Shown here piece by piece: positions 50,876 through 59,245 of a stretch of 64,000 nt of DNA (its first letter is position 1; each line of letters opens with the position of its first letter). A program made the position numbers and the translations under genes. The stretch lies in the NCBI RefSeq assembly GCF_900100785.1, contig NZ_FNCP01000014.1, positions 1 to 64,000 of the forward strand. The letters are read 5' to 3'. The stretch comes from Desulfosporosinus hippei DSM 8344. Its GTDB lineage: Bacteria; Bacillota; Desulfitobacteriia; Desulfitobacteriales; Desulfitobacteriaceae. The notes below the pieces were generated by a model. It saw only the letters and a list, made by a program, of their open reading frames with translations, did not search any database and was not told where the DNA came from.

Positions 50876-51556
50876 ATGAATGACTTTACAGAGATAAAGG
50901 AATCACTAGTCAACTATGTGGAACAATTAGACGAAGAAAAGTCCCTGGAATTGGCTAGAGAAGCCTTAAATTCAGGGATTGATCCTCTAAGCCTGATTGA
51001 TGTAATGAATGAAGGAATGAAGAGGGTCGGGATACTTTACGACTCTAAGGACTATTTTATTGCCGATCTAATCATGGCAGGGATGATTTTTAGACAAGTA
51101 CTAGGGCTAAAGGAAATAACAGATTATTTCCATAGAACTAATCATAAAAAAATTGGGAAAGTAGTTATTGGAACTGTCAAAGGAGATATCCACGATATTG
51201 GAAAAGATATTTTCAGGTATATGTTAGAGGCCAATGGCTTTGATGTAATTGATCTGGGGGTAGATGTAGCAAGAGAAGTCTTTATTAAAAATGTCCAAAA
51301 GCATAATCCGGATATTTTGGCCCTTAGTGGTGTTTTAACGAGCACCGTAGATGAAATGCGAGAAGTCGTAAACGCTTTGACGGAAGTACAGCTTAGAGAT
51401 AAGGTTAAGATCATTATTGGTGCTAATCATCTTACGGAAAATTCTTTCAGGTTCATAGGTGCTGATGGATTTGCTACAGATGCATCAGTAGGCGCCAAAT
51501 TGTGTAGGGAATGGATGAATCTTGGCCACGGGCAAGGAGTAGAAGGTAATGGGTGA
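50876..51556 (+). CDS. Methyltransferase cognate corrinoid protein
   Basis: A 226-residue B12-binding protein. An N-terminal helical cap domain (residues ~1-90, with NEGMKRVGILYDSKDYFIADLIMAG) precedes the Rossmann-like cobalamin domain. That domain has the signature GTVKGDIHDIGKDIF near residues 100-114; the His is the lower axial cobalt ligand. The protein carries methyl groups between a substrate methyltransferase and a methyl-THF methyltransferase. No substrate methyltransferase gene is adjacent, so its methyl donor enzyme must be elsewhere or be the URO-D-type enzyme at 56100. ATG at 50876 is preceded by GGGGAGGA. It overlaps the gntR gene by eight bases. Confidence 0.9.
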   Translation: MNDFTEIKESLVNYVEQLDEEKSLELAREALNSGIDPLSLIDVMNEGMKRVGILYDSKDYFIADLIMAGMIFRQVLGLKEITDYFHRTNHKKIGKVVIGTVKGDIHDIGKDIFRYMLEANGFDVIDLGVDVAREVFIKNVQKHNPDILALSGVLTSTVDEMREVVNALTEVQLRDKVKIIIGANHLTENSFRFIGADGFATDASVGAKLCREWMNLGHGQGVEGNG

Positions 51557-52247
51557 TCCAGTTTATATAAAAATTGTCGAAGATATTAAGAAGAAAGTTA
51601 ACAGTGCAGAATTGAAGCCCGGTGATACCGTTCCTCCTGAAGCCGCACTTTGTAAAGAATATGGTGTTAGCAGAATGACGGTCAGAAAAGGGTTAGCTAT
51701 TTTATCGAGTGAGGGATATATTTATTCTGTTCCGGGTAAAGGTAGTTATGTTCAAAAACCAGAAGTTAACAAATATACGTTACATTATGATGAGATGAAT
51801 AACCCAATTAATAGTGTAGATAAGGCAAAATTGTTGGAAGTAACGATTATCATGCCCGATGAAAAATTAGCAGATGATTTGCAGATTACAAGAAATAAGC
51901 ATGTTATTATGATTCGCAGGTTATTCTATACTGATGGAAGCCCAGTAGCCTACGATGTTAAATATCTGCTGTATAACAAAGGGATGCCTATCGTTGAAAA
52001 AGAGATTGAACAAGCTACATTCCAGGAAATGGTGGCGAATTCTTTGCCTATTTTTGCACTAAAGAAGAAGATAAGTATTAGTGCAGAGATACCTAATGAA
52101 GATATTAAAAGGTATCTCAATATCTATGATGATCTGGCTTTACTGGTAGTTAAATTGAAACTTTACAACAATGAAAATAAACCTATTGGGATAGGCTTTA
52201 CTAGTTACAGGGGAGATTATATAAAATTACAGGGTAGCAGTGATTAA
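51549..52247 (+). CDS. GntR family regulator with UTRA effector domain
   Basis: A 232-residue HutC-type GntR protein. The winged helix (residues ~5-70) has LKPGDTVPPEAALCKEYGVSRMTVRKGLAILSSEGYIYSVPGKGSYV. The UTRA domain (about 85-230) includes VIMIRRLFYTDGSPVAYDVKYLL. Its start lies inside the end of the corrinoid gene, so both are co-expressed. It is the only regulator in the methyl-transfer region and the likely reader of the CTGTATATACAG-like sites. The effector may be the methylated substrate or its product. Confidence 0.89.
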   Translation: MGDPVYIKIVEDIKKKVNSAELKPGDTVPPEAALCKEYGVSRMTVRKGLAILSSEGYIYSVPGKGSYVQKPEVNKYTLHYDEMNNPINSVDKAKLLEVTIIMPDEKLADDLQITRNKHVIMIRRLFYTDGSPVAYDVKYLLYNKGMPIVEKEIEQATFQEMVANSLPIFALKKKISISAEIPNEDIKRYLNIYDDLALLVVKLKLYNNENKPIGIGFTSYRGDYIKLQGSSD

Positions 52248-52293
52248 TTTGAGTCTCTTGGTCAGATCTTGAAGATATAGGGGGCGGAACATC

Positions 52294-54150
52294 GTGAACT
52301 ATCACAAAGTGGTTTTTCAACCAGGTGAGGTGCTGCTGGAAGTTCCGGAAGGCAAAACGCTAAAAGAGGCCATGAATGATGCAGGTTTGGAGTTCGATTT
52401 TCCCTGCGGCGGCAGAGGAACATGCGGGAAATGTCGCGTCAGAATTTCTAAGGGATTGGCCGCACCGGTTCCTAGAGAACAAGAGATAATTCAAGCTCAA
52501 GAATTAGATGAAGGTATTCGCTTAGCCTGTTTAACCACTGTAGACAATGATTTGCTAGTTGAACTTCCAAACAAAAATCAACTTAAACACAATATCCTAA
52601 TAACCTCTGAGGCAAGGTCTTTCCAAATTGCTCCCCACCTGCAAAAACTGTATCTTGAAATTGAAAAGCCCTCCCGTGAGGCTCACAGTTCTGATTGGCA
52701 TCGCCTAAAGGATAGTTTAATAAAACAGGGCTACGAGGAGCGTGAATTGGAATCGAAGATTTCAATTTTCAGGAAGTTGCCAGATGTGCTTAGAGAGGCG
52801 GATAACCGTGTCACTGCTGTTATGTATGGAAGTGAAGTGGTTGGGATCGAACCGCTGGATTCTAGGAATACATTGCTGGGAATGGCCTTTGATATCGGAA
52901 CCACTACTATTGTGGGCTATCTCCTCGATCTGTCTTCTGGAGAAGAGTTGAATGTAGTTTCGGCCCTTAATCCACAGACGGCTTTTGGGGCCGATGTTAT
53001 TTCCCGCCTTACCTTTGCAAGCCATGAAGAAAGTGGTTTAAACAAACTGCACAACGCGGTGATTGAAGCTATTAATAAACTTATTACCGAGGCAATCCAG
53101 AAGAACTCTATAGCAAGAGAGCAAATCTATGGAATCTCTATAGCAGCAAATACTTGTATGCATCATATCTTTTTAGGCATAAATCCCCAGAGCATTGCAG
53201 TATCTCCCTATGTTCCTGCTCTGAGCGAGCCTTTGGTTTTAGATGCTTCTGACCTTAAGATTGACATTAATCAGGCAGGAAAGGTTTTTGTGCTGCCGAA
53301 TATTGCTGGTTTTGTGGGGGCTGACACGGTAGCTGTGTTATTGAGCACTGAGTTGGATCAGAGTAAAGATATTAAGCTTGTTATTGATATCGGGACTAAT
53401 GGCGAAATTGCCCTTGGCTCAAGAGAAAAGATAGTGGCCTGTTCAGCTGCAGCTGGCCCTGCCTTTGAGGGTGCCCAGATTAGCAGTGGGATGAGGGGCG
53501 CTGTAGGGGCAATCGATCATGTTTATTATCGAGACAAGCTTGAGTATTCTGTCATAGGAGGCGGCAAACCTTTGGGAGTGTGCGGCTCTGCTTTACTGGA
53601 TACCGTTGCCGGATTAGTAGAACTTGGTATCCTGAATAAGAGAGGTAAAATCTTAGCACCCGACCAATTAACAAATCCTGTGGCTCAAAGATTTAAGGAA
53701 AACCTTATTGAGTATGAGGGACAAGGGGCCTTTCTGCTGGCTAAGGAAAATGAATCAGGGCATGGCAGACCCATTATGATTACCCAAAGTGATATACGAG
53801 AACTTCAGATGGCCAAGGGTGCTATGGCTGCCGGGGTTAGGGTTTTGCTGGATGCCTATGGCATTCAGGTTCAAGATATTCAAGAAGTACTTTTAGCTGG
53901 GGCCTTTGGCAACTACTTAAACCCCCATAGCGCTTGTGTCATAGGATTAATTCCTCCTGAACTGGAAAGTAAGATTAAGATGATCGGCAATGCAGCAGGT
54001 ACCGGTGCAAAGTTGGCATTGCTTTCTGCCAATGAATATGGAAGGGCAAGGGATATTGCTGAAGGTGTAAAGTTTGTGGAATTAGGCAGTTACCCAAGAT
54101 TTAACAGTATTTTTGGAGAAAGCACTTATTTTAAAGTTTCAATAACCTAA
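52294..54150 (+). CDS. Corrinoid-activating protein (ASKHA ATPase with [2Fe-2S] domain)
   Basis: A 618-residue reductive activator of corrinoid proteins (RamA-analogous, RACE/DUF4445 type). Residues 1-95 are a plant-type ferredoxin domain with CGGRGTCGKCRV and a later ACLT cysteine. After a linker, the ASKHA ATPase domain begins at about residue 195: AFDIGTTTIVGYLLD is phosphate-1 and VIDIGTNGEIALGS the second loop, with LAGAFGNYL near the end. It reduces inactive Co(II) corrinoid to Co(I) at the cost of ATP. GTG start after GGGGCGG. It lies 46 bases after gntR in the same direction. Confidence 0.92.
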   Translation: MNYHKVVFQPGEVLLEVPEGKTLKEAMNDAGLEFDFPCGGRGTCGKCRVRISKGLAAPVPREQEIIQAQELDEGIRLACLTTVDNDLLVELPNKNQLKHNILITSEARSFQIAPHLQKLYLEIEKPSREAHSSDWHRLKDSLIKQGYEERELESKISIFRKLPDVLREADNRVTAVMYGSEVVGIEPLDSRNTLLGMAFDIGTTTIVGYLLDLSSGEELNVVSALNPQTAFGADVISRLTFASHEESGLNKLHNAVIEAINKLITEAIQKNSIAREQIYGISIAANTCMHHIFLGINPQSIAVSPYVPALSEPLVLDASDLKIDINQAGKVFVLPNIAGFVGADTVAVLLSTELDQSKDIKLVIDIGTNGEIALGSREKIVACSAAAGPAFEGAQISSGMRGAVGAIDHVYYRDKLEYSVIGGGKPLGVCGSALLDTVAGLVELGILNKRGKILAPDQLTNPVAQRFKENLIEYEGQGAFLLAKENESGHGRPIMITQSDIRELQMAKGAMAAGVRVLLDAYGIQVQDIQEVLLAGAFGNYLNPHSACVIGLIPPELESKIKMIGNAAGTGAKLALLSANEYGRARDIAEGVKFVELGSYPRFNSIFGESTYFKVSIT

Positions 54151-54157
54151 GCGCAAA

Positions 54158-54208
54158 ATAAAGCAAGGACGAAGCACTATCTAGGTAGGGGCTTCGTCCT
54201 TGCTTTAT
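54158..54208 (+). terminator. Terminator after the corrinoid activator gene
   Basis: ATAAAGCAAGGACGAAGC pairs perfectly over 18 bases with GCTTCGTCCTTGCTTTAT around a 15-base loop. Confidence 0.8.
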
Positions 54209-54218
54209 CCAATCGTAA

Positions 54219-54316
54219 GACTCCCACTTCTGCAAGTGGGAGTGGGTCCCCGTACTCCGCTTCGGTGGGGGTAGACTCCCCCACCGAAGTCTCGATGTTC
54301 AACTTTAGTTGAGTGA
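54219..54316 (+). repeat. Paired hairpins resembling a solo IS200/IS605-type end
   Basis: Two GC-rich hairpins in tandem: ACTCCCACTT-CTGC-AAGTGGGAGT (54220-54243) and TTCGGTGGGGG...CCCCCACCGAA (54261-54288), followed by TTCAACTTTAGTTGAG (54298-54313). The first resembles the subterminal hairpin common at the right end of IS200/IS605/IS1341-type elements in Clostridia. No tnpA or tnpB gene is present. It may be a solo end, a palindrome-associated non-autonomous element or an ncRNA. Confidence 0.4.
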
Positions 54317-54458
54317 GTTCACTTGCCCAAAAACACAGCAATTAAAGCAAAAAATGGCTAGCTCAGGAATTAATATTTTAAAAATTTATAATATTGGCTT
54401 TTGTGAAAAAGATAATTTGACAAAAATATTGAATATTGCTAATATATGAACAAGATAC

Positions 54459-54470
54459 ATGTATATACAG
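54459..54470. promoter_or_regulatory. Candidate GntR operator upstream of the methyl-THF methyltransferase
   Basis: ATGTATATACAG, one mismatch from the palindrome CTGTATATACAG. It lies 33 bases before the start codon at 54503. The sequence TTGACA (54417-54422) with TAATAT (54440-54445) at a 17-base spacing upstream makes a good promoter, so the site would fall at the start of the transcript. Confidence 0.55.
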
Positions 54471-54502
54471 GAATAGATATGCTTCGGGGAGGGATGTCTT
54501 TT

Positions 54503-55315
54503 ATGATTATTATCGGAGAAAAAATTAATGGAACAATCCCGAGTGTTAAGAAAGCCATAGAGCAAAAGGATGAAGAGTTTATTCGTGACCTGGCCCTACG
54601 GCAGACGGAAGCAGGTGCAGATTATCTTGATATCTGTGCCAGCACTTCACCGGAAATAGAAGAAGAAACTTTAATATGGCTTATGGACATTGTGCAGAAT
54701 GCCGTGGATACGCCCCTTTGTATTGATAGCCCTAATCCACTGATTATTGAGAAAGTTTTTCCCTATGCTAAGCGACCAGGATTAATAAACTCAGTATCTG
54801 AGGAAGGGGGAAAGTGTGAAATAATTTACCCCATCATTAAAGGCACAAAATGGGAAGTTATTGCCTTGACTTGTGATAATAGAGGTATCCCTAAAGACAC
54901 TCGAACAAGGGTGGAAATTACTGAGATCATGGTTGAAAAGGCCCTTAAATATGATATAACTCCTGACCGAATCCATATTGATCCCCTTGTGATGGCCCTA
55001 TCTGCAGATAATCAGTCTCTAGTAAACTTTGTGGAGACATTAAAGGAAGTAAAAACCTTATTTCCTACAATTAAAGTAACTTCAGGTTTGAGTAATATAT
55101 CCTTTGGAGCGCCTCTAAGAAAAGTCATTAATCAACACTTTTTAACCTTGGCAATGTATGCAGGAATGGATTCAGCTATCCTGGATCCCTGTAACCGAGA
55201 TATAGTGACAACTTTGTATGTAACAGATGCTTTACTGGGAAAGGACCGCTTTTGCAGAAATTACTTGAATGCTTACCGTAAAAACAAGATTGGTCCCGTA
55301 AAAGTACAAGAATAA
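54503..55315 (+). CDS. Methyltetrahydrofolate:corrinoid methyltransferase (MT II)
   Basis: A 270-residue pterin-binding TIM-barrel enzyme of the AcsE/MetH-domain type: IIIGEKINGTIPSVKKAIEQKD at the N-terminus, QTEAGADYLDICAS, CIDSPNP, IHIDPLVMALS and GLSNISFGAPLRKVINQHFL, which hold the pterin-contact Asp and Asn residues. In O-demethylase systems this enzyme (methyltransferase II) moves the methyl group from the methyl-corrinoid protein to tetrahydrofolate. ATG at 54503 is chosen because GGGGAGGG lies eight bases upstream; longer frames from 54446 or 54494 run into that site. Confidence 0.9.
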   Translation: MIIIGEKINGTIPSVKKAIEQKDEEFIRDLALRQTEAGADYLDICASTSPEIEEETLIWLMDIVQNAVDTPLCIDSPNPLIIEKVFPYAKRPGLINSVSEEGGKCEIIYPIIKGTKWEVIALTCDNRGIPKDTRTRVEITEIMVEKALKYDITPDRIHIDPLVMALSADNQSLVNFVETLKEVKTLFPTIKVTSGLSNISFGAPLRKVINQHFLTLAMYAGMDSAILDPCNRDIVTTLYVTDALLGKDRFCRNYLNAYRKNKIGPVKVQE

Positions 55316-55346
55316 GACTGGGCGGAAGAATTTTTTTTCAACCAAC

Positions 55347-55358
55347 TTGTATATACAG
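55347..55358. promoter_or_regulatory. Candidate GntR operator upstream of the second corrinoid gene
   Basis: TTGTATATACAG, one mismatch from CTGTATATACAG. It lies between the methyl-THF methyltransferase stop (55315) and the corrinoid gene start (55460), about 100 bases before the latter. Confidence 0.55.
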
Positions 55359-55459
55359 ATAAACAATGGTGTATCTAAGAGTACTTTTTGTCCCGATGGA
55401 ACAACACCATACTATACACATTTTAAGAGACGATTTAACGAATTAGAGGAGGTTTCATC

Positions 55460-56098
55460 ATGATCGATTTACAGGCACTAACTCAAGCAGTAGGAGACCT
55501 TGACGAAAAAGCTATCATAACCATGATTGAGGACTTTGTAGCGACAAACCCCAGCGGTGAAGAGGCACAAAAGATTGTTTTTGCCTGCCAGCAAGGCATG
55601 GGGATCGTCGGAGAGTTGTTCGAAAAAAATGAGTACTATGTGGGCGACTTGATTTTTGCCGGAGAATTGCTATCCAAGACTATTGAGCTTTTGAAACCTG
55701 TACTAAACGATGTAGCCACGGAAAAAGTAGGATCTATTGTCATTGGTACAGTTCAAGGAGATTTACACGACATTGGAAAAAATATTTTCGGCAGTATGGC
55801 CGAGGCTGCAGGTTTTGACGTGTACGAATTAGGGGTTGACGTATCTCCAAGTGCATTTGTTGAGAAAGTAAAAGAAGTTAAGCCACAAATTGTCGGGATG
55901 AGCGGGGTTTTGACCCTTGCGATTGATTCTATGAAAGAAACAGTCAAGGCCATCACGGAAGCAGGTTTAAGGGATAGTGTAAAGATCATTATTGGTGGAA
56001 ATCCTGTCAATGAAGATGCCTGTAAGCAAATCGGCGCAGATGCTTTTACTACAAACGCCGCAGAAGGGCTGAAAACTTGTCAAGGGTGGGTGAGTTAA
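55460..56098 (+). CDS. Corrinoid protein paired with a URO-D-type methyltransferase
   Basis: A 212-residue B12-binding protein of the same family as the one at 50876. The helical cap (residues ~1-85) has QQGMGIVGELFEKNEYYVGDLIFAGELL. The cobalamin motif GTVQGDLHDIGKNIFGSM is near residues 96-113, with MSGVLTLAIDSM and IIIGGNPV downstream. GAGGAGG precedes the ATG. The stop is one base before the methyltransferase start, so the two form a corrinoid/methyltransferase-I pair. Confidence 0.92.
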   Translation: MIDLQALTQAVGDLDEKAIITMIEDFVATNPSGEEAQKIVFACQQGMGIVGELFEKNEYYVGDLIFAGELLSKTIELLKPVLNDVATEKVGSIVIGTVQGDLHDIGKNIFGSMAEAAGFDVYELGVDVSPSAFVEKVKEVKPQIVGMSGVLTLAIDSMKETVKAITEAGLRDSVKIIIGGNPVNEDACKQIGADAFTTNAAEGLKTCQGWVS

Positions 56099-56099
56099 G

Positions 56100-57254
56100 A
56101 TGACTGATGCCATAGCAAGGACAAATGAGAGAAACCAATTATTTAAAGATCTGTTCAGTGGAAAAACTCCCAAAAGAGTACCGATTAGTAATCCTGCAAC
56201 TCAGGACTTTGCAATTCAGTATGCGGGGTTGGACTTAGCTGAATGTCAATGGGATTTAACAAAGTTAGAACCAGTCTACGATAAGTTTTGTCAAGATTTC
56301 TATACTGACACGTATCCTGGCGGTTCGATCAGAATTCCCTCCCATTATCAAATTTTAGGTTCTACTCCTATTGTCATGAGTTCCAGCGGATTCATGCAGC
56401 ATCCGGATGTGGTTGGCATGTTGGCTGAGGAATACGACGAGTTTATTGCCTCCCCTTATGACTGTATAGTCGAAACCATTTTGCCCAGATTGTACACGGA
56501 GTTTAACGGGCCTCCCGGAAAAGTGGCAATGGCCTTAGCCAAAGCAATGAAGGCTCAAGCCGACGATCTAGCTTCATTAGGAGCAATAAGAGCAAAAATG
56601 AACGCAAAATATGGCTTCGCTGCTATGGTTGGTGCTTTGACAGAAGCTCCCTTTGACTTTATGTCTGATTTTCTTAGAAGCTTTAAAGGGATTTCAGGGG
56701 ATGTTCGTCGATATCCGGATAAAGTTGCGGCTGCTTGTGAAGCAGTGCTGCCCCTAATGATCAAAAAAGGTACGCTGCCGAACCCTTCTATGTTAGGCTA
56801 CACCTTTGTTCCCCTACACATGGCTCCCTATTTGCGGGAAAAGGACTTTGCTGCCTTATACTGGCCAACCTTCAAAAAGATGGTCGAAACCTTGGCTGGG
56901 ATGGGACAAAGTGTCCAATTATTTGTGGAACAAGATTGGATGAGATACATCGACTACCTATATGAATTGCCGGAAAATACCATCATGAGGTTTGAATACG
57001 GAGATCCGAAACTTATTAAAGAAAAGCTCGGTAAAAAGCACATTATTTCGGGACTCTATCCTGTGACATTGCTGCAAACCGGGACAAAGCAACAGTGTGT
57101 AGATAAAGCCAAAGAATTATTGGATATACTCGCTCCTGGCGGAAGATATTGGTGGCAGGCGGATAAGAGCATTATCCATTTGGATATCAATGGTCCGGTA
57201 GTAGAAAATCTCAGAGCTGTCTTGGACTATGTGCATGAAAACGGAACCTACTAA
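56100..57254 (+). CDS. URO-D family substrate:corrinoid methyltransferase (MT I)
   Basis: A 384-residue protein of the uroporphyrinogen-decarboxylase/MtaA-CmuA superfamily. Visible features are FSGKTPKRVPISNPATQDFAIQYAGLDL at the N-terminus and LPENTIMRFEYGDPKLIKEKLGKKHIISGLYPV near residues 290-322. Enzymes of this type take a methyl group from a methoxylated or other methylated compound and hand it to a corrinoid protein, here encoded directly upstream. Its length and context resemble the methyltransferase I of acetogenic O-demethylases. The usual zinc-ligand pattern is hard to place by eye, and the substrate is unknown. Confidence 0.82.
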   Translation: MTDAIARTNERNQLFKDLFSGKTPKRVPISNPATQDFAIQYAGLDLAECQWDLTKLEPVYDKFCQDFYTDTYPGGSIRIPSHYQILGSTPIVMSSSGFMQHPDVVGMLAEEYDEFIASPYDCIVETILPRLYTEFNGPPGKVAMALAKAMKAQADDLASLGAIRAKMNAKYGFAAMVGALTEAPFDFMSDFLRSFKGISGDVRRYPDKVAAACEAVLPLMIKKGTLPNPSMLGYTFVPLHMAPYLREKDFAALYWPTFKKMVETLAGMGQSVQLFVEQDWMRYIDYLYELPENTIMRFEYGDPKLIKEKLGKKHIISGLYPVTLLQTGTKQQCVDKAKELLDILAPGGRYWWQADKSIIHLDINGPVVENLRAVLDYVHENGTY

Positions 57255-57274
57255 CCTTGAAAGGAGAGGATGAA

Positions 57275-57418
57275 ATGGATACCAAATACTACACAACCTG
57301 GGAAGAATATTTGGCAGAGCATTCGGAATTAGAGGGAAAACCTGAACAAGCGATCGCACCAAAAATTGTAAAGTATGAAGACGCGATGTTTACTTTTATT
57401 ATGGATTTGTTGTTGTAG
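57275..57418 (+). CDS. 47-residue protein following the methyltransferase
   Basis: MDTKYYTTWEEYLAEHSELE is the N-terminal part of a 47-residue acidic protein ending in MDLLL. AAGGAGAGGA lies eight bases before the ATG, and the gene starts 20 bases after the methyltransferase stop, so it is almost certainly translated with it. I do not recognise a family. It could be a small accessory subunit or the start of a truncated gene. Confidence 0.6.
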   Translation: MDTKYYTTWEEYLAEHSELEGKPEQAIAPKIVKYEDAMFTFIMDLLL

Positions 57419-57640
57419 GTCTTTAATGAAGTGTTATAGGGCAACACTGTACCTCGTAAAAATCATTGCACTAAGCTGCAAAGAAATACTAAATCGAGGA
57501 CGGAGGTTGCCCTCCATTTAACCCCATATATTTCTGAATATTCCCAGTTGGGGAACAAATCTGAGTTTTAAATAGAAGGGAGTAAGGTTGACGGAAGATA
57601 AGAGATAGTAAAAAGAAATGATTTGAGAGGAGATTTTACT

Positions 57641-58996
57641 ATGGAAAAGGGATTAAAGAAGTCCGTTATCAATCTTTACGGATTACCATCTTTCGGATTT
57701 CAGTTATTCGTCAATATGGAAGTGTTCTATTTTGCGGCGTTTCTAACTGATTTTGCTAAGCTCCCTATGGCCCTGGTCGGCACTGTCTTATTGATTACCA
57801 GTATCTGTGATATTCTGTGGGTTCCTACGGCCGGAGTCCTATTGGAAAAGAGCAATATGAGATGGGGGAAATACCGTTCCTGGTTGCTTGTGGGTCCCCC
57901 CTTTGCGGCATTGTTCTTCATTTTACAGTTTTCTAAAATCGGCTCTCCGACAATCAATGCTATTATCATTACCGTCGGATTTGCAGTCAGTCACTTAATT
58001 TGGAATATTTTCTACGCCGGGCATGTGGCCTTAAACTCTTCAATGACAACAGTCCGAGAAGAAAGAATTGCGATGTCAACGAATAGAGGGATGTTTAATT
58101 CTCTAGGTGCTATTGCATTTTCCTTAATCGGTATGAAGATGATCCTGTCACTTGGTAAAGGCAATCCTGCCATGGGATATACCCTTACCGTAGTATTTAC
58201 AGGTGCAGTCATGATTGCTTGCTATTATACCTTGTTCTTCATGACCAAAGACTATGCTTTCCATGGAACTTCTGTTCAAACAGGTCAAACTGAAAACAAA
58301 ATGTCAATTGGCGAAATGTTGAAACAGATCATCGTCAATCCGCCGCTTATTGGCTTGATGTTAGGTGAAATTGGAAGATATTTAGGCAGGTTTGTTATCT
58401 TTGGCTTAGCGTTCTATTACTTTAAATACGTAGTAAATAATCTGGCTGTTATTGCTGTTTTCATGACGGGGCTAAACGTAGTAACTTTCGTCGGGGCCTT
58501 GATTGCTAACCCACTTGCCAAAAAATTCGGAGAGAGAAATACCTACATTTTATCCCTTTCAATCTTTATAGTGGGGCTGTTGGCTGTCTGGGCTTTACCT
58601 ATGAATTACGTCTCCTTCATGATCATTATGTTCATTGCCTATTTAGGATACGGCATGCCTGATGCCTTGGGTGTAGTTATGTATTCATCTACCGTTGACT
58701 ACGGAGAATGGAAAACAGGTAAGAATGCCAGAGGGTTCATCATGTCCTTAATCAATTTCCCGATCAAAGTAGCAATTCTTGTCAGAAGCGTCATAATCAC
58801 GGGTGTACTTGCCGGAGCAGGATATGTTGCCAATATGGAGGCAACACCTTTACTGGTAGAATCTATAAAGAATGGATTAACCCTAATCCCTGCAGTCATC
58901 ATGTTAGTAGCATTAATCCTCATCACTCTTCTTTTCAGAATTACTCCTAAAAGCCTTGCTGCAATGCAAAATGAGATCGCGGCTAGAAAGGCATAG
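57641..58996 (+). CDS. MFS transporter of the glycoside-pentoside-hexuronide (GPH) type
   Basis: A 451-residue transporter with about 12 membrane segments. VNMEVFYFAAFLTDFAKLPMALVGTVLLITSICDILWVPTAGVLLEKSNMRWGKYRSWLLVGPPFA (residues ~17-85) is the characteristic GPH pattern, and YGEWKTGKNARGFIMSLINFPIKVAI is the matching second-half motif. GPH proteins are cation symporters for sugars and related compounds. Downstream of the methyltransferase pair, it is a good candidate importer of the methylated substrate. ATG at 57641 has GAGAGGAG upstream. Confidence 0.85.
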   Translation: MEKGLKKSVINLYGLPSFGFQLFVNMEVFYFAAFLTDFAKLPMALVGTVLLITSICDILWVPTAGVLLEKSNMRWGKYRSWLLVGPPFAALFFILQFSKIGSPTINAIIITVGFAVSHLIWNIFYAGHVALNSSMTTVREERIAMSTNRGMFNSLGAIAFSLIGMKMILSLGKGNPAMGYTLTVVFTGAVMIACYYTLFFMTKDYAFHGTSVQTGQTENKMSIGEMLKQIIVNPPLIGLMLGEIGRYLGRFVIFGLAFYYFKYVVNNLAVIAVFMTGLNVVTFVGALIANPLAKKFGERNTYILSLSIFIVGLLAVWALPMNYVSFMIIMFIAYLGYGMPDALGVVMYSSTVDYGEWKTGKNARGFIMSLINFPIKVAILVRSVIITGVLAGAGYVANMEATPLLVESIKNGLTLIPAVIMLVALILITLLFRITPKSLAAMQNEIAARKA

Positions 58997-59073
58997 ACTG
59001 ACTCCTAAGTTAGGTCTAATGAGTCTCAAAAATTAAGAGAGATGGACATGCTTCATCTCTCTTTCCTCTTAAA

Positions 59074-59199
59074 GCTTGGACAGCGGCAACGGAGGAAATG
59101 GCTACAACAACTGATGAAATCTTCTCTGTTTCTAAGCAATTGTCAGATTTTGCTAAGGTTGAAACAGTTGAGGAATTAATCACTCAGAAGAAGATATAA
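59074..59199 (+). pseudogene. Possible 3' fragment of a chemoreceptor gene
   Basis: About 40 codons ending in a stop contain AATEEMATTTDEIFSVSKQL, like the C-terminal end of a methyl-accepting chemotaxis protein. No start codon or upstream domain is present. The match is short and compositionally simple, so the assignment is weak. Confidence 0.3.
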
Positions 59200-59245
59200 C
59201 TACTTCTTACCTATTAAGAATGGATTATAGGAGGAGATGGTTAAA

